Positions 31,988-41,829 of a stretch of DNA of 64,000 bases are shown here, piece after piece (the stretch's first letter is position 1; each line of letters starts with the position of its first letter). The stretch is from Takakia lepidozioides. Its lineage: Eukaryota; Streptophyta; Takakiopsida; Takakiales; Takakiaceae. Location: positions 58,819,053 through 58,883,052 of the forward strand of contig CM060732.1 in assembly GCA_030704615.1 (NCBI GenBank), given 5' to 3'. The notes below the pieces were generated by a model. It ran no database searches, had not been told where the DNA came from, and was given only the letters and a program-made list of their open reading frames with translations. A program made the position numbers and the translations under genes.

Positions 31988-33158
31988 TTGCTTCCTCATG
32001 TGTCTGTTCATATTCCACTGTGGGGTACAGTTAGGAATTCGCATCGAATAGCAGGCGAGTATGTGCACCAAGCATGGCAGGAGGCATATCCATTGGTGAG
32101 TGAGGGGAGTTCAGTGACATCACCTAGACTTCCTCAGTTAGCTCCTTTGGATACAGTGCCCATTACCTGACAACCACCTGACTTAGGGATTTGTTTGCTA
32201 GACCTGTTTGGAGGCATGAGCACTAGGCTTGCAGGAGTGTTGCAAGGTGGGATTAAAGTACGCAAGTACTTGTATGTGGAGAAAGATGAGATAGCTCGGC
32301 GTATTTCTATGCGCCACATCGCCTTGCTCACACACCAGTACCCTGAGTTGTTGCCTCTCTCAGCCATTCAAGGGTATCAAAAGGCCTTGCCAGCAGACAT
32401 TACCTTGCTAGGGGCAGATGATTTGGACCGGCATGGTGCCATTGACTTGGTGATAGCTGGATGGCCTTGCCAAGGACACTCTCCCGCAGGTCATGGGAAC
32501 GGCTTGCATGATGCACGATCGCATTTGTTTTGGGAGATGTTGAGAGTGTTGCGTGACTTGCAGACGAGGCAAGTGCAACAGCCTATATCTTGGAGAATGT
32601 TCCTCTTATGGGGGACTCTCGGGCCAGGGTTATGGCCAGTGTGCATCAGGTGCGGTCTTGGATTGGATCGGCGGTGCTATTGGATGCAGCAGCGGTAGGA
32701 TCACGAGCGCATCGACCTCGATTGTGGTGGACCAATCTTACACCACCAGAGCTGCTCAAGAGAGCATACGATTCCATTCAACAGCCACCAATATCACAGT
32801 TGAGTGTATTTTGGACCAAGGGAGGCAACCACAGAGGGTGCGACATGATGACCGTCCACCTCTAGCAGTGGTAAATCGAGTGGGGCAACCACTTGCGGCC
32901 TTGCCTACGTTTATGAGCTTTCCCTTGTCTCATGCTTTTCGAGACAATGGTCCTGGGTTGATTTGGGACAGTGTGCTACAACAATTGGTGGAGCCCAATG
33001 CAGATGAGCGAGAGCGGGCAATGGGATTTGCCACGGGCACTACAGCTGTGCCAGCTCTGTCAGAGGCATCACGTCGACATATGTTGGGTCAAGCAATGGA
33101 TCTAAATTGCTTGACATGGGTCATTGGCTTGTGCATGGTTGTGCAACAGAGGTTGTAG
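31988..33158 (+). pseudogene. Cytosine-C5 DNA methyltransferase domain inside Ty3/gypsy
   Basis: Conserved C5-MTase motifs occur in order. Motif I is LLDLFGGMSTRLAGVLQGGI (SAM binding, about 32195), followed by YLYVEKDEIARR (motif II-like Glu). Motif IV is DLVIAGWPCQGHS with the catalytic Cys near 32468. Motif VI is ENVPLMGDSRARV (32593). Motif VIII is GSRAHRPRLWWTNL, and motifs IX-X are ERERAMGFATGTT and RRHMLGQAMDLN (about 33020-33110). Spacing and the AHRPR...W and MGF...LG.A patterns look closest to the DNMT3/DRM type, by eye only. A TGA (32168-32170) and two frameshifts (near 32570-32590 and 32790-32830) break it. An intact version would methylate cytosine in DNA, perhaps the element's own cDNA. 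Upstream residues from 31988 are linker. Confidence 0.88.
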
Positions 33159-33161
33159 ATA

Positions 33162-34640
33162 GTGGTGGCTACTTCTGCACTCCCATTTCGTATTGTATCC
33201 CCTCTGCCAACCGGGACGGTTGAGGCAGTGAGTGGGGGCGAACACAGGATCATGAGGTGCAAACACCCATGGCAGATGTGGGATGAGATGTGGAAAGAGA
33301 GAGTCATTGGATCTCTCAAGCAACAATATAAGGAGTGGGGAGAGCCATACACTGAGGATCAGTTGGAGGCCAAGGTGGCCAATGTTTTTGAAGAGGTTGA
33401 GAATTTTTCTTCCCCAAAGGATGTTCTCAAGGTGGTTATGGCAGAGCAAGTGGAGGCTACGCCACAGTCAGATTGGGCGGACAAGGCCCAAGAGGTTGCT
33501 ATCTAGCAACCAAAGGATTCGTCTCCTACCTCCAAGCCTGATGTACCCAAGGTTGCAGTCACTGAGGACAATTGGAAACCAGATGTTGGACCTACAGTCA
33601 CCGGAGGAGAGAGACGGAGGATCCAGCGATTTCTAAGGGCTTAGAGAAATTGCTTTGCCTTCTGTTTGAAGGATTTGGGAAGTTTGAAGGGTCAGGAGAT
33701 TCGTATTGATTTGGCAAGTGACACGCCAATCTTTCGAAGGTCCTACCGGTATAGTGACATGGAGAGGTCATTGATCCAGTCATGGACTATGGAGTTGTTC
33801 GAAGCTGGATTGGTGGAGTTGTCAGGCGGGGAGTATGCCTCTGCAATGATGATGCAAGCTAAGAAGGATATCTATGGCAATTGGACAAAAAGAAGGATGT
33901 GTGGGGACTATCGTCCTGTGAACCATCAGACTAAGTCCGATAGATATGCCATGCGAACTCCAGAGGAAATCTTTGATGCCATTGGGCATGCGAAGGTGTT
34001 TAGTACGTTGGACTTGCGATCCGGTTACCACCAGTTGCCAATCAAAGAGGCTGACAAGCAAAAGACGACATTCTGGGGGATTGACCAACATGGGAAGGAT
34101 TGCTTGTACCAATGGCGTTTCCTACCGTTTGGGTTGAAGAATGCTCCTGCAGAGTTTCAGAGGGTTATGGATAGGGTTCTCGCGGGGCTAGACTTTGCCC
34201 GGTGTTACATTGATGACATCATCGTCTTTAGTGCTACGGTTGAGGAGCATGAGAGATACCTTCATGTGGTGTTTGAGCGCTTGAGAGCGCATGGGTTGAA
34301 ATTGCACCCTGGGAAATGCAAGTTCTTGCACAACCAGATTGTTTATCTGGGCCACATGATATACCCTGGAGGATTGGGTGTTCAAAAGACGAAGGTGGAG
34401 GCCATTGCACGCATTCCACGCCCCATAGATGTTAGCAGAGTTCGTGCTTTCATGGGGTTGGCAAACTACTATCGACGGTTTGTCAAGGGATTTAGCAGCA
34501 TTGCAAAGGCTCTTACTAAGTTGACTAAGGTAGGTCAGGAGTGGCAGTGGGAGGAGGAGCAGGAGGAAGCCTTTGAGGAACTCAAGGCTCGATTGACTTC
34601 TACACCTATTCTGAGGCGGCCTATTCGGGGGCGGCCTTTC
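33162..34640 (+). pseudogene. Linker and reverse transcriptase (Ty3/gypsy)
   Basis: A helical linker (MWDEMWKERVIGSLKQQYKE) precedes TAG codons at 33504-33506 and about 33643. The reverse transcriptase follows: KRRMCGDYRPVNHQT, FSTLDLRSGYHQLPI, WRFLPFGLKNAPAEFQRVMD, the catalytic YIDDIIVFS (34206-34232), LKLHPGKCKFL and YLGHMI, then VRAFMGLANYYRRFVKGF. All polymerase motifs are intact in one frame from 33666 to 34787. It copies element RNA into DNA in the cytoplasm. Confidence 0.92.
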
Positions 34641-35482
34641 CAGCTACATATGGATTGGAGTATGCTGGGGATTGGAGTAGTGCTCACACATATGGATGAT
34701 GAGGGAAGAGAGTTTGTAGTGGCATATGCTAGCCGCTCAAACAATGATGCCGATGCGAAGTATAGTTCCTATGAAGGGAGTGTCTAGCTGCGGTATGGGC
34801 AATGGCACATTTCAGATGCTACCTCTATGACAATCTCTTCACCCTTGTCACGGATCACCAACCATTGAAGTGGTTGACGGAGTCAGACAAGCTTACAGGG
34901 AAGCTTGCACGGTGGGCACGTATGCTTCAAGAATACGACTTTCAGGTGGTGCATCGAGCCGATATTGTCAATCGGGATGCAGATGGATTGAGTCGTAATC
35001 CATGCACGAACGAGCATGATGATACTGGAGCTCGGTGGCATGGTGAGACGGATGAGGAGATGGTGCCAGGATGGCATGCATCTGCCTTTTTGTGCATCCT
35101 AGCAATGGGAGCTCAAGCTGGTCCATCCCATAGCATTGGTCATGTAGATGGTGTACATGACGATCCGGAGATCAGTGAGGAGCTTGGTGGTGCTAAAGAT
35201 GTGCATGAAGATGCAGCAGTGTTGGCCTACCTTCGTACTAGAGAGACAGCAGTCAGTGTGACTGCTAAGGATAACGAGCCAAGAGGTTCAAGTGGGAGGG
35301 GACTCACCTATTCCGAGTATGGGAGGATGGACAAGCGAGGATTGTGCCTCATCCAACACAACGAGCGCGATTGGTACGCCATGCCCATGAGGAGTTGGGA
35401 CATTTTGGGGTGCGGCGCACTCATAGTTTGCTGCAAGGACAGTACTGGTGGCGGGGCATGCACACGGATGTGCAACAGTTAG
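34640..35482 (+). pseudogene. RNase H domain and linker, frameshifted
   Basis: The frame after the polymerase continues as FQLHMDWSMLGIGVVLTHMD and EFVVAYASRSNN to a premature stop at 34785-34787. One missing base in AAGGGAGTG near 34778 explains the shift, since the next frame gives CLAAVWAMAHFRCYLYD, FTLVTDHQPLKWL and NRDADGLSRNP. This domain degrades the RNA strand during reverse transcription. The long acidic linker after it runs toward the integrase and changes frame again before 35380. Confidence 0.85.
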
Positions 35483-36534
35483 TGTCAAGGTGCATGGTGT
35501 GTGATAAAATGCGAGCTTCTTTCAATGCACCTACTCCACAATTGCATCCTTTACCCATTATGGGTTTGGGCTATCATTGGAGTCTGCACTTCGCAGGCCC
35601 ATTGTCACTAACGATTCGCCATAACAAGTATGTGCTGGTGATGGTGGAACATTTCTCCAAGTGGATTGAACTAGTGGCATTACCTGACAAGGCAAGTGAG
35701 GGGGCTGCGTATGCAATCTTAGATCGAGTGCTTAGCCAATTTGGTGCTCCAGCCGAGGTACTCACGGACCAGGGGAGAGAGTTCTTGGGGGAGTTTCAGG
35801 CTTTGTGTGAGCAAGCCTTGATAGATCACCGCACTACTTTTCGGGATCATCCCGAGGCTGATGGCATGGCATAGAGGGTTGTACAAATAGTCAAGCGAGG
35901 CTTGCGCAAGTATGGCTTGCAGAAGGGACACTTAGGAGATTGGGACCTTCAGCTACCTTGGTTGACCATGGGCTACAGGTTTAGCAAACAAGCATCACTT
36001 GCCTCGTTCTCGCCTTATTTCCTTCTCTTTGGCCGAGAGCCAGATTTGCCTGCATCTATTCGCAAGGAGACTGCAGTAGTTCTCAACCTTGATGATCCGG
36101 ATGTATGGACACAAGCATGTGCCCAGCGGGCAGAGTTGTTCAAGAGAGTCATGCCTATGGCTTTTGAGAACCTTGCTATTGCCCAATACCGAGACACATT
36201 GAGGTACGCCACTATACGTGGAGGGGGATATCGGCGAGATGTTCGACGTTTCCACCCTGGGGACTATGTGTATCTGCAGCAGACAGCGCCTACGACTTTG
36301 GATGTCATAGCAGGGCGTGTGATTCTAAGGGTCCGGGAGGTGTTACCTTCGTTGATTCTGGAGGGTCGACATGGAATGGTATGGAAGGACCATGTGTGCA
36401 ATTGTGCGCCATGTCACCTTCCCCATGTGGATGGGAGGATAGATCCCAACCTTGCAGTGGTACCTGTAGGGTTGCGTTGCATGCTATGTGGGCATGCTGG
36501 TGGTGCCGCGACCGATTGTGGCATAGCTTTCTAG
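35344..36534 (+). pseudogene. Integrase with two of three catalytic residues lost
   Basis: The zinc-binding HHCC region (HAHEELGHFGVRRTHSLLQG, CMVCDKMRA) precedes the core. The expected first Asp is His (WSLHFAGPL, codon 35587-35589). The second Asp is present in VLTDQGREF (35767-35769). The catalytic Glu expected after ADGMA is replaced by TAG (35872-35874), after which the frame resumes with RVVQIVKRGLRKYG. The C-terminal part (FHPGDYVYLQ ... LEGRHGMVWKDHVCN, NCAPCHLP) is the DNA-binding region. It ends in CMLCGHAGGAATDC, which resembles the start of a truncated Cys-rich (PHD-like) finger. It inserts element cDNA into chromosomes when intact. Confidence 0.9.
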
Positions 36535-36706
36535 GATTGTGTGCTTAGAATGTATGGTGGACAGCGATGTATGTTGTGGCACGATGCTTAGGTGCACGAC
36601 AGACACTTGGTTGCACAAAGCGACCTTCTGGAGCCAGGTGAGACTATAAAAACATTGTGACTGTTCCAACAATGAGTACATGGTTTCTTATGTTTATTAA
36701 CTCAAA
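36535..36706. other. Junction between the retroelement and the next gene
   Basis: Short non-coding stretch that should contain the polypurine tract and 3' LTR start if the element were complete. I see neither. A pyrimidine-rich run followed by TGTGCAG at 36720-36726 could be a splice acceptor for the gene that follows. Confidence 0.3.
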
Positions 36707-39388
36707 ATGTGGCGGATGGTTGTGCAGCTGGAGAAGCGGGCAATAGATACTTTTGAGAAATCACTGCTGGACTACAAGATCACAATGACCACTCCGAGCA
36801 TCAAGTTCCAGTCATATGTTCGGAAATGGAGAAGAGAGCTGTGGAAGTATGCATTTTTCCGTGAGTTCAAGAAGGAAGGGGGAATACTGCGCTCGCAAGA
36901 CTTTGACCATCAGTATAACGGGGAGCAGGCAATGAAACGAGTTATGTACAAGTACTGCCTTTTATGTTGATGGCACTACATTAAGATGTCATTGACGACA
37001 TCTTAAAACAGACATTGTCTGTAGTGCAAATAGCAATTTTTCGGTACTACACAAAGAATTTGATGTATGAACTGGGTCGATTTAAGGTGGTGTTGACGAC
37101 ACCTTAAATCGGTGCCCTTTGGGCTCTTCAAAACTGTATAGTTGCACACATCTGTTTCTTGTTCATCTGCAGGTCTTCATTGTTTTGTTGTGCTTCCTGC
37201 AATTCAAGATGTCGTAACAGGCATCCTTTTGTAGTCCAGAAAGTCATTTTTCGTCAGACAACAAAAAAATACCATGTGCGTAGGGGTTGATTTAAGATGG
37301 CGTTGACGACATCTTAAATGGCTGTTCTTTGGGCTCTCGGAAATAGTTCAGTTGAGCATGTCTGTTTTCTGTTGTTCTGTATCTCTTCAATTTCTCTTCA
37401 AGTTCCTGGATTTTATGATGTCGTCAACGACATCTTAAGGTGTAGTTTGCAAATATGCAATGAACAGGTGAGTTCTTGTGGTCTGTGGGGATATATGCTC
37501 TGAGTAAGAACACTGGTGTGGATGCAGGTACTTTCACTTCGTTCTTATTCCAGATAAGGCTCTCAGTGATGATCCGGACTTTATTCGTGGATGGGCGAAC
37601 CCAGACGACGACACCACTATGTTCACTGCGGGAATTGTGAAGGACTGGGGTCGGGCACATTACAGCGACTGCGGGTGGTACCTCGACTGCCCTCGGCAGT
37701 CCACTCCGTGGGAGGAGAACGTCTTGAGGAATCAGAATGAGAATGCAGATGCCTTGGCACCCCGGACAGATGAGGAGTTGCAGGCTAGGTTCCTTGCACA
37801 GCTGAGTAAGAAGGAGCCAGCAAAGACGTCCACCCCCGCGGGTGGGAAGAAGAAAAACAAAGGGAAACAGACTGCGGAGGCAGGTGGGTCTGCCGGTGCT
37901 ACGACTGCCGTTGATTCTGGGTCAGGGCCTGCAGGGACTGGTGGGGCATTTCTTGATCGCCCACAGGCAGATCATCGCATTGTGCATACAGAGGTCCAGC
38001 AGATTTCCATGACAGCTGATGAAAGGACTAACCACAGGGCAGGGAAACGACCTTACGAAGCCCGACTTTGTGTCTCCAGAGTAGTGGGGCCGCAGTTCCA
38101 GCGGAAAACAACAAACGTCAGCTTCCTGCATATGATGGAGTCCAAGAAGTCCACATTCACAGGGGTCAAATCTCCTGCATGGGACCACCTCTGTTCTTTC
38201 CTCACCCTGGTAATGCCCATGCATCTTTCAACTTTGATTCCCATTTCATGACATTGTGGGGTTTTGGATTTGCTGGATTAAGATGTCGTCAACGACATCT
38301 TAATCCACCAGTGCTTTGTACTACCAGTTCCCTAAATGTATACCAACTACCCAATTTCATTCGCTTGCATTTGCTTTTGGCAGGTGACAAAGAATCCATG
38401 CTGGGTGAACGGTGTCCAGCAGCCTTACGCCGCTAACCTTGTAATCCTTGACATCCCGGATGGGCAGCCTGTGCTTGATATCATTCCCCCTGCTGTGACT
38501 CCACAGTGGAATGCTCAAAACCCTCTGTATTGGCAGTGGGCATTCTCTTTCTGCAACAAGTTCCTCTCTGACGCAGGGGGCCTTCTGATATTTCAATCTG
38601 ACGACATGGCATCCCGCCGGATTCTTCATAGCTACATGAAGTCCTCTGGGTTCCAAATCAACAAAATATGGACATGTGTTAATACACCGCCTCTGTCGAA
38701 GGGGGAGTTTCCAGGGCAGAAGGTATATCCTGTAACTTTCATTTGTCTTCGTCTGTGTTGTCGTTGAATACCCATAGTTGCTGACATATTTCCATTGTTG
38801 CTGGTGCAGACCCATGTGTTCAAGGCCATTTGCCTGTCACGAATTCGGCCTGCCAACACTCCTGCTTATGTTGGGCATTTCGACATTTGGGGAGGAGGTC
38901 TGCACATAAACCCAGATTGCGACCCAGTCGAATCTGATGTTGTTCACAACTATGTGGATGCGTCCCAAACTCTGAAAAAGACTTGAGGAATTCCATGGAG
39001 AGGTGCCCGGGAGAAGTTGCCCGCGTTTATGCAGACCTTCATTGAGACATGCAGCCGGCATGGTGGCAAAGTGGTTGACCTCTCCATGGGCACAGGTGCA
39101 TGCCGAAACTCTTCTTCATTCTTCGTTGCACATGTTCCTCTCCTGTTTTGGTTTCTGACATGGTTTCGTGCTTTCATTCGCTATCCTACAGGGGCTTCGT
39201 TCCATGCCTGCAAGTGTGCAAGAAGACATCTTTTTGGGTTTGAGGGGAACGAGGAGCTTTACTCTCGAGTCATCGCTCCACTCTATGAGGGATCCTCGCA
39301 TTCAACCCAGACTGAGAAGATTGTTGAGGAGGAAGATCTGCAAGAGCCGGATGCTCTGGATGTGGATTCGGATTTTTCATGTGACTAA
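36707..39388 (+). CDS. Five-exon beta-class amino-methyltransferase-like gene
   Basis: Exons 36707-36951, 37528-38209, 38384-38722, 38810-39095 and 39192-39388 join in frame across GT-AG introns, 583 codons including stop. Exon 1 is basic and helical. Exon 2 ends in Lys/Gly/Ala-rich low complexity and a conserved tail. Exon 3 has AANLVILDIPDGQP at the position of the DPPY-type motif IV and GLLIFQSDDMASRRIL. Exons 4-5 have REKLPAFMQTFIETCSRHGG, VVDLSMGTGASFHACKCARR and HLFGFEGNEELYSRVI, like motif I and II of N4C/N6A DNA methyltransferases. The order IV then I is that of the beta class. The catalytic tetrapeptide is degenerate (DIPD), so activity is doubtful. One in-frame TGA (about 38983) follows LKKT. 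An upstream exon is possible. Transposon origin or host gene cannot be decided here. Confidence 0.6.
36981..37006. repeat. 26-bp TTAA-bounded palindrome 1 (intron 1)
   Basis: The left arm is TTAAGATGTCATT and the right arm is GACGACATCTTAA. It is an imperfect palindrome with mismatches only near the centre. It lies within intron 1 of the methyltransferase-like gene. Confidence 0.85.
37082..37107. repeat. TTAA palindrome 2 (intron 1)
   Basis: The arms are TTAAGGTGGTGTT and GACGACACCTTAA. Compensating changes in both arms (AGGTG with CACCT) preserve the pairing relative to copy 1. Confidence 0.85.
37292..37317. repeat. TTAA palindrome 3 (intron 1)
   Basis: The arms are TTAAGATGGCGTT and GACGACATCTTAA. 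The same 26-bp layout as copies 1 and 2. Confidence 0.85.
37413..37438. repeat. TTAA palindrome 4 (intron 1)
   Basis: The arms are TTATGATGTCGTC and AACGACATCTTAA. The GTCGTCAACGAC core is close to a perfect palindrome. About 90 bp from the exon 2 acceptor. Confidence 0.85.
38275..38306. repeat. TTAA palindrome 5 (intron 2), perfect 32-bp copy
   Basis: GGATTAAGATGTCGTC followed by its exact reverse complement. It contains the 26-bp core at 38278-38303. It lies in the short second intron (38210-38383). Confidence 0.9.
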
Positions 39389-39480
39389 GTGCATGTTCTT
39401 TTGTGGCAACTCATAGACCCCATGACGGATCCTTTTGGTGCTCCTTTGTTTGGCTGTAGTTTGGCTTCCAGAGTATTTAC

Positions 39481-40273
39481 CAGTGTTGGGCGGTTCTTGC
39501 CTTTGTGAAGGAACCTTCGGTTCCGGTTCCACAAATTTTTGAAGAGACGGTTCCGGATCCGGATCCGGTTATTTTTTATTAAGGCGGTTCCGGTCCGGTT
39601 CAGGTTCCGACTTTCTAACATGGGGGCGGTTCCGGTTACCGGTTAGTTGCTGGAAAAAAAACACCGGTTCCCGGTTAGGTTCCGGTTCTTTTTTTAAAAT
39701 ATATTAAATTCTTTTAATTTTTTATTCTTCTGGAAAATTAGATGAACTGATCTGATTGGTCATACTGAGAATTTTCAACTAAAACCAGGGAATTTATTAG
39801 TAAAACAGAAGTAAATAAACTTATATGTTTTTTGTGATTGTCTTTTATGGTATATATAACTAGTTATATACGCATGGTCTCCATTAAAAACGGAAAACCA
39901 GAGATTTTATAAGTTGTCGTACGGTGTAGCAAAGAACAACTAAAACAAACTAACTACATAAGGATCTTAATTCAAAATACAAAACAAATTAAACATGTGT
40001 AATTCTATGGTTACCTTTTATGGTGCAGCAAAAGCACAACTAAAAAAAACTACATAAATTTGGACCGGAACCGGAACCGGAACCGCTTTGGAGCTGGAAC
40101 CGCCGGTTCCCACACATGTGGTCGTAGCTGGAACCGCCGGTTCCGGTTCCCACACAATCCCCAATGAGCGGTTCCGGTTCCGGTTCCGGTTTTGCACAGG
40201 CGGGTCCGGTTCCACATAACCGGAACCGGAACCGGCGGTTACCCGGGCCCAGGCGGGTAACCGCCCAACACTG
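39481..40273. mobile_element. hAT-type MITE rich in GGTTCC repeats
   Basis: The terminal inverted repeats are CAGTGTTGGGCGGTT on both ends, with an 8-bp target duplication GTATTTAC at 39473-39480 and 40274-40281. This combination (CAGTG-type ends, 8 bp) is that of hAT elements. The 793-bp element has no ORF for a transposase. Its two arms consist largely of GGTTCCG and GGAACCG words in opposite orientation and could fold into a long hairpin around an AT-rich centre (39650-40060). Confidence 0.88.
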
Positions 40274-40310
40274 GTATTTACCAATTTTACTCATTATTGT
40301 GTGGTTGCAG

Positions 40311-40560
40311 GAGTCCTATGACGCCACGGTTTCTGCCCTTCTTTGCCAACCCGGATTTTTTTCCAAGTCCTCCAGCACAATTTCATTTGCCAGCTTATGC
40401 GGAGGCTGCGGCTAAGGAGTATAGTCTGCTGGCATCTCCACCTTCTCTGCTACACGAAAGACATGGTTTTCAGCAGAGCAGGGCTAGGGTCTTTGTGGAC
40501 AATTCTGCCTTCATCCTGAACAGTGCGTCCTGTAGCAGTGGATCTTCTTTGTCCGAATGA
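40311..40560 (+). CDS. Possible downstream exon split off by the hAT insertion
   Basis: TTGTGTGGTTGCAG at 40297-40310 is a good splice acceptor and is followed by an open frame (RFLPFFANPDFFPSPPAQ, then YAEAAAKEYSLLASPPSLLH) ending at 40558-40560. Before the MITE, 39400-39470 also reads like coding sequence (MTDPFGAPLFGCSLAS) in the methyltransferase-like gene's frame after its stop. The two could be 3' exons of that gene or a separate gene. The call is speculative. Confidence 0.3.
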
Positions 40561-41008
40561 ATCGATTCTTTTGAAGGGTTTGTTTAAAAACCAAGAGTTC
40601 ACCTGTTTGCCTTCTTCATGATTGGATGTGATCCTCTCTATCAACGTTGTATAACTGGGAAAATGACATGTGGTCCTTCTCAATCAACAAAGCAATGTGG
40701 ACTCAAAGTTTGCAATATACACTGCACCCGACATAATTGTTTTTCAAGCAAGACAAGTATGGTTTCATGCATCTCCGAGCTTTTGGGAGCTACCACTACA
40801 AACAACTATCTAATCTTTCATTTATGTCATTCATCCACCTCTCATTCGTTACACAGACATTCATCCGACATTCATCCCTCATTCATCCAAGCAACATCCA
40901 TATCCGACCTTTTGATACTGGCCACTCTGCGCAGTAATAGGTCTTCTAAGTCGACTGGACGTCCGCGGTTATAGGTAGGCAGGTCCTCAAGCATGAGCAG
41001 ATTTCTGC
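40561..41008. other. Spacer, nothing recognised
   Basis: No supportable coding region. 40840-40890 contains repeated ACATTCATCC words. Confidence 0.4.
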
Positions 41009-41272
41009 TCACGCAATTTTCTGCGCGCGGGATCTGCTCACACAATAGCATCCCCCAGTCTTTTCTTGAATCAGATGATGGTGAATCTTAATATGCTTTG
41101 TGCGAGCATGAAAATATCTTATTTTACAGAGCAATATTATACCCTTGGTTGTCATCATATATGACCATTGTATCCCTTTGTGGTTGACCAACACTAGAGA
41201 GAAATGATGATAACCACAATGCTTGTCTTGTAGCTTAAGATGCAGCCATATATTCTGCCTCATTGCTCGAGC

Positions 41273-41500
41273 TAACAGCACCATTTGCTAGCATAAAAAT
41301 ATAGTCAGATGTAGAATGACAGTCATCAACATATTTACCAACCCAATCTACATCACAATAGCTGTATACTCTGTGCTCTTAAGCTAACAACACACCATTT
41401 GCTAGCATAAAAAAATATAGCTAGATGTAGAATGACGGTCATCAACATAACTACCAATCCAATCTGCATCACAATAGCCGTATAGCTTTGTGCTCTTGCA
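41273..41500 (-). repeat. Tandem duplication of ~112 bp in the copia fragment
   Basis: The segment containing ACCATTTGCTAGCATAAAAA, AGATGTAGAATGACAGTCAT and CAATAGC.GTATA occurs at about 41278-41383 and again at about 41392-41500, with scattered differences. Only one copy is expected in a copia RNase H region. Confidence 0.8.
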
Positions 41501-41829
41501 AGCACTATCGAGATACCATTTGAACCCACTTGATCTAACCGAACATTATCATTGTGCTTTCTCAAGCACAAACCATAGTCATGTATGCCTCTCAGATAAC
41601 GGAAAATCCGCTTTACTGCAACCCAATGGAGTTGCCCATAATTAGCCACAAATTGACTCACAACCCCTACTGTCTGTGCAATATCCGACCAAGTATAGAC
41701 CATTACATACATGAAACTTCCCACAACACTCTGATATGGAACATCTCTCATTGTCTCTAAGTCTATAGCACTCTAATTAAGATTCATCTCCTTTGAGAGT
41801 TTGCAATTTGAAACAAACATGGTATTTAC

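Larger units (their letters stand above)
29280..36534 (+). mobile_element. Ty3/gypsy retrotransposon carrying a C5 DNA methyltransferase
   Basis: On one strand, in order: gag with zinc knuckles (29.3-30.6 kb), aspartic protease (to 31.9 kb), cytosine-C5 DNA methyltransferase (32.2-33.16 kb), linker, reverse transcriptase with YIDD (33.66-34.64 kb), RNase H (34.64-35.0 kb) and integrase (35.34-36.53 kb). Reverse transcriptase before integrase defines Ty3/gypsy. The whole polyprotein is decayed by frameshifts and stops. LTRs were not found, so the ends are approximate. The methyltransferase is flanked by element domains on both sides in the same orientation, so it belongs to the element and is not a neighbouring gene. 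Confidence 0.85.

Noticed and set aside
32195-33158. A host cytosine methyltransferase gene unrelated to the retroelement
   Set aside because: There is no intron or separate promoter region, the strand matches the element, and protease and reverse transcriptase flank it within a few hundred bases with matching decay. I keep a small doubt until other copies are examined.
36981-37438. Palindromes as transcription terminators
   Set aside because: Hairpin-dependent terminators are bacterial. These are in introns of a spliced gene and lack T-tracts.
39500-40270. GGTTCC repeats as a microsatellite-type locus
   Set aside because: They are bounded by hAT-type terminal repeats and an 8-bp target duplication, so they belong to a MITE.
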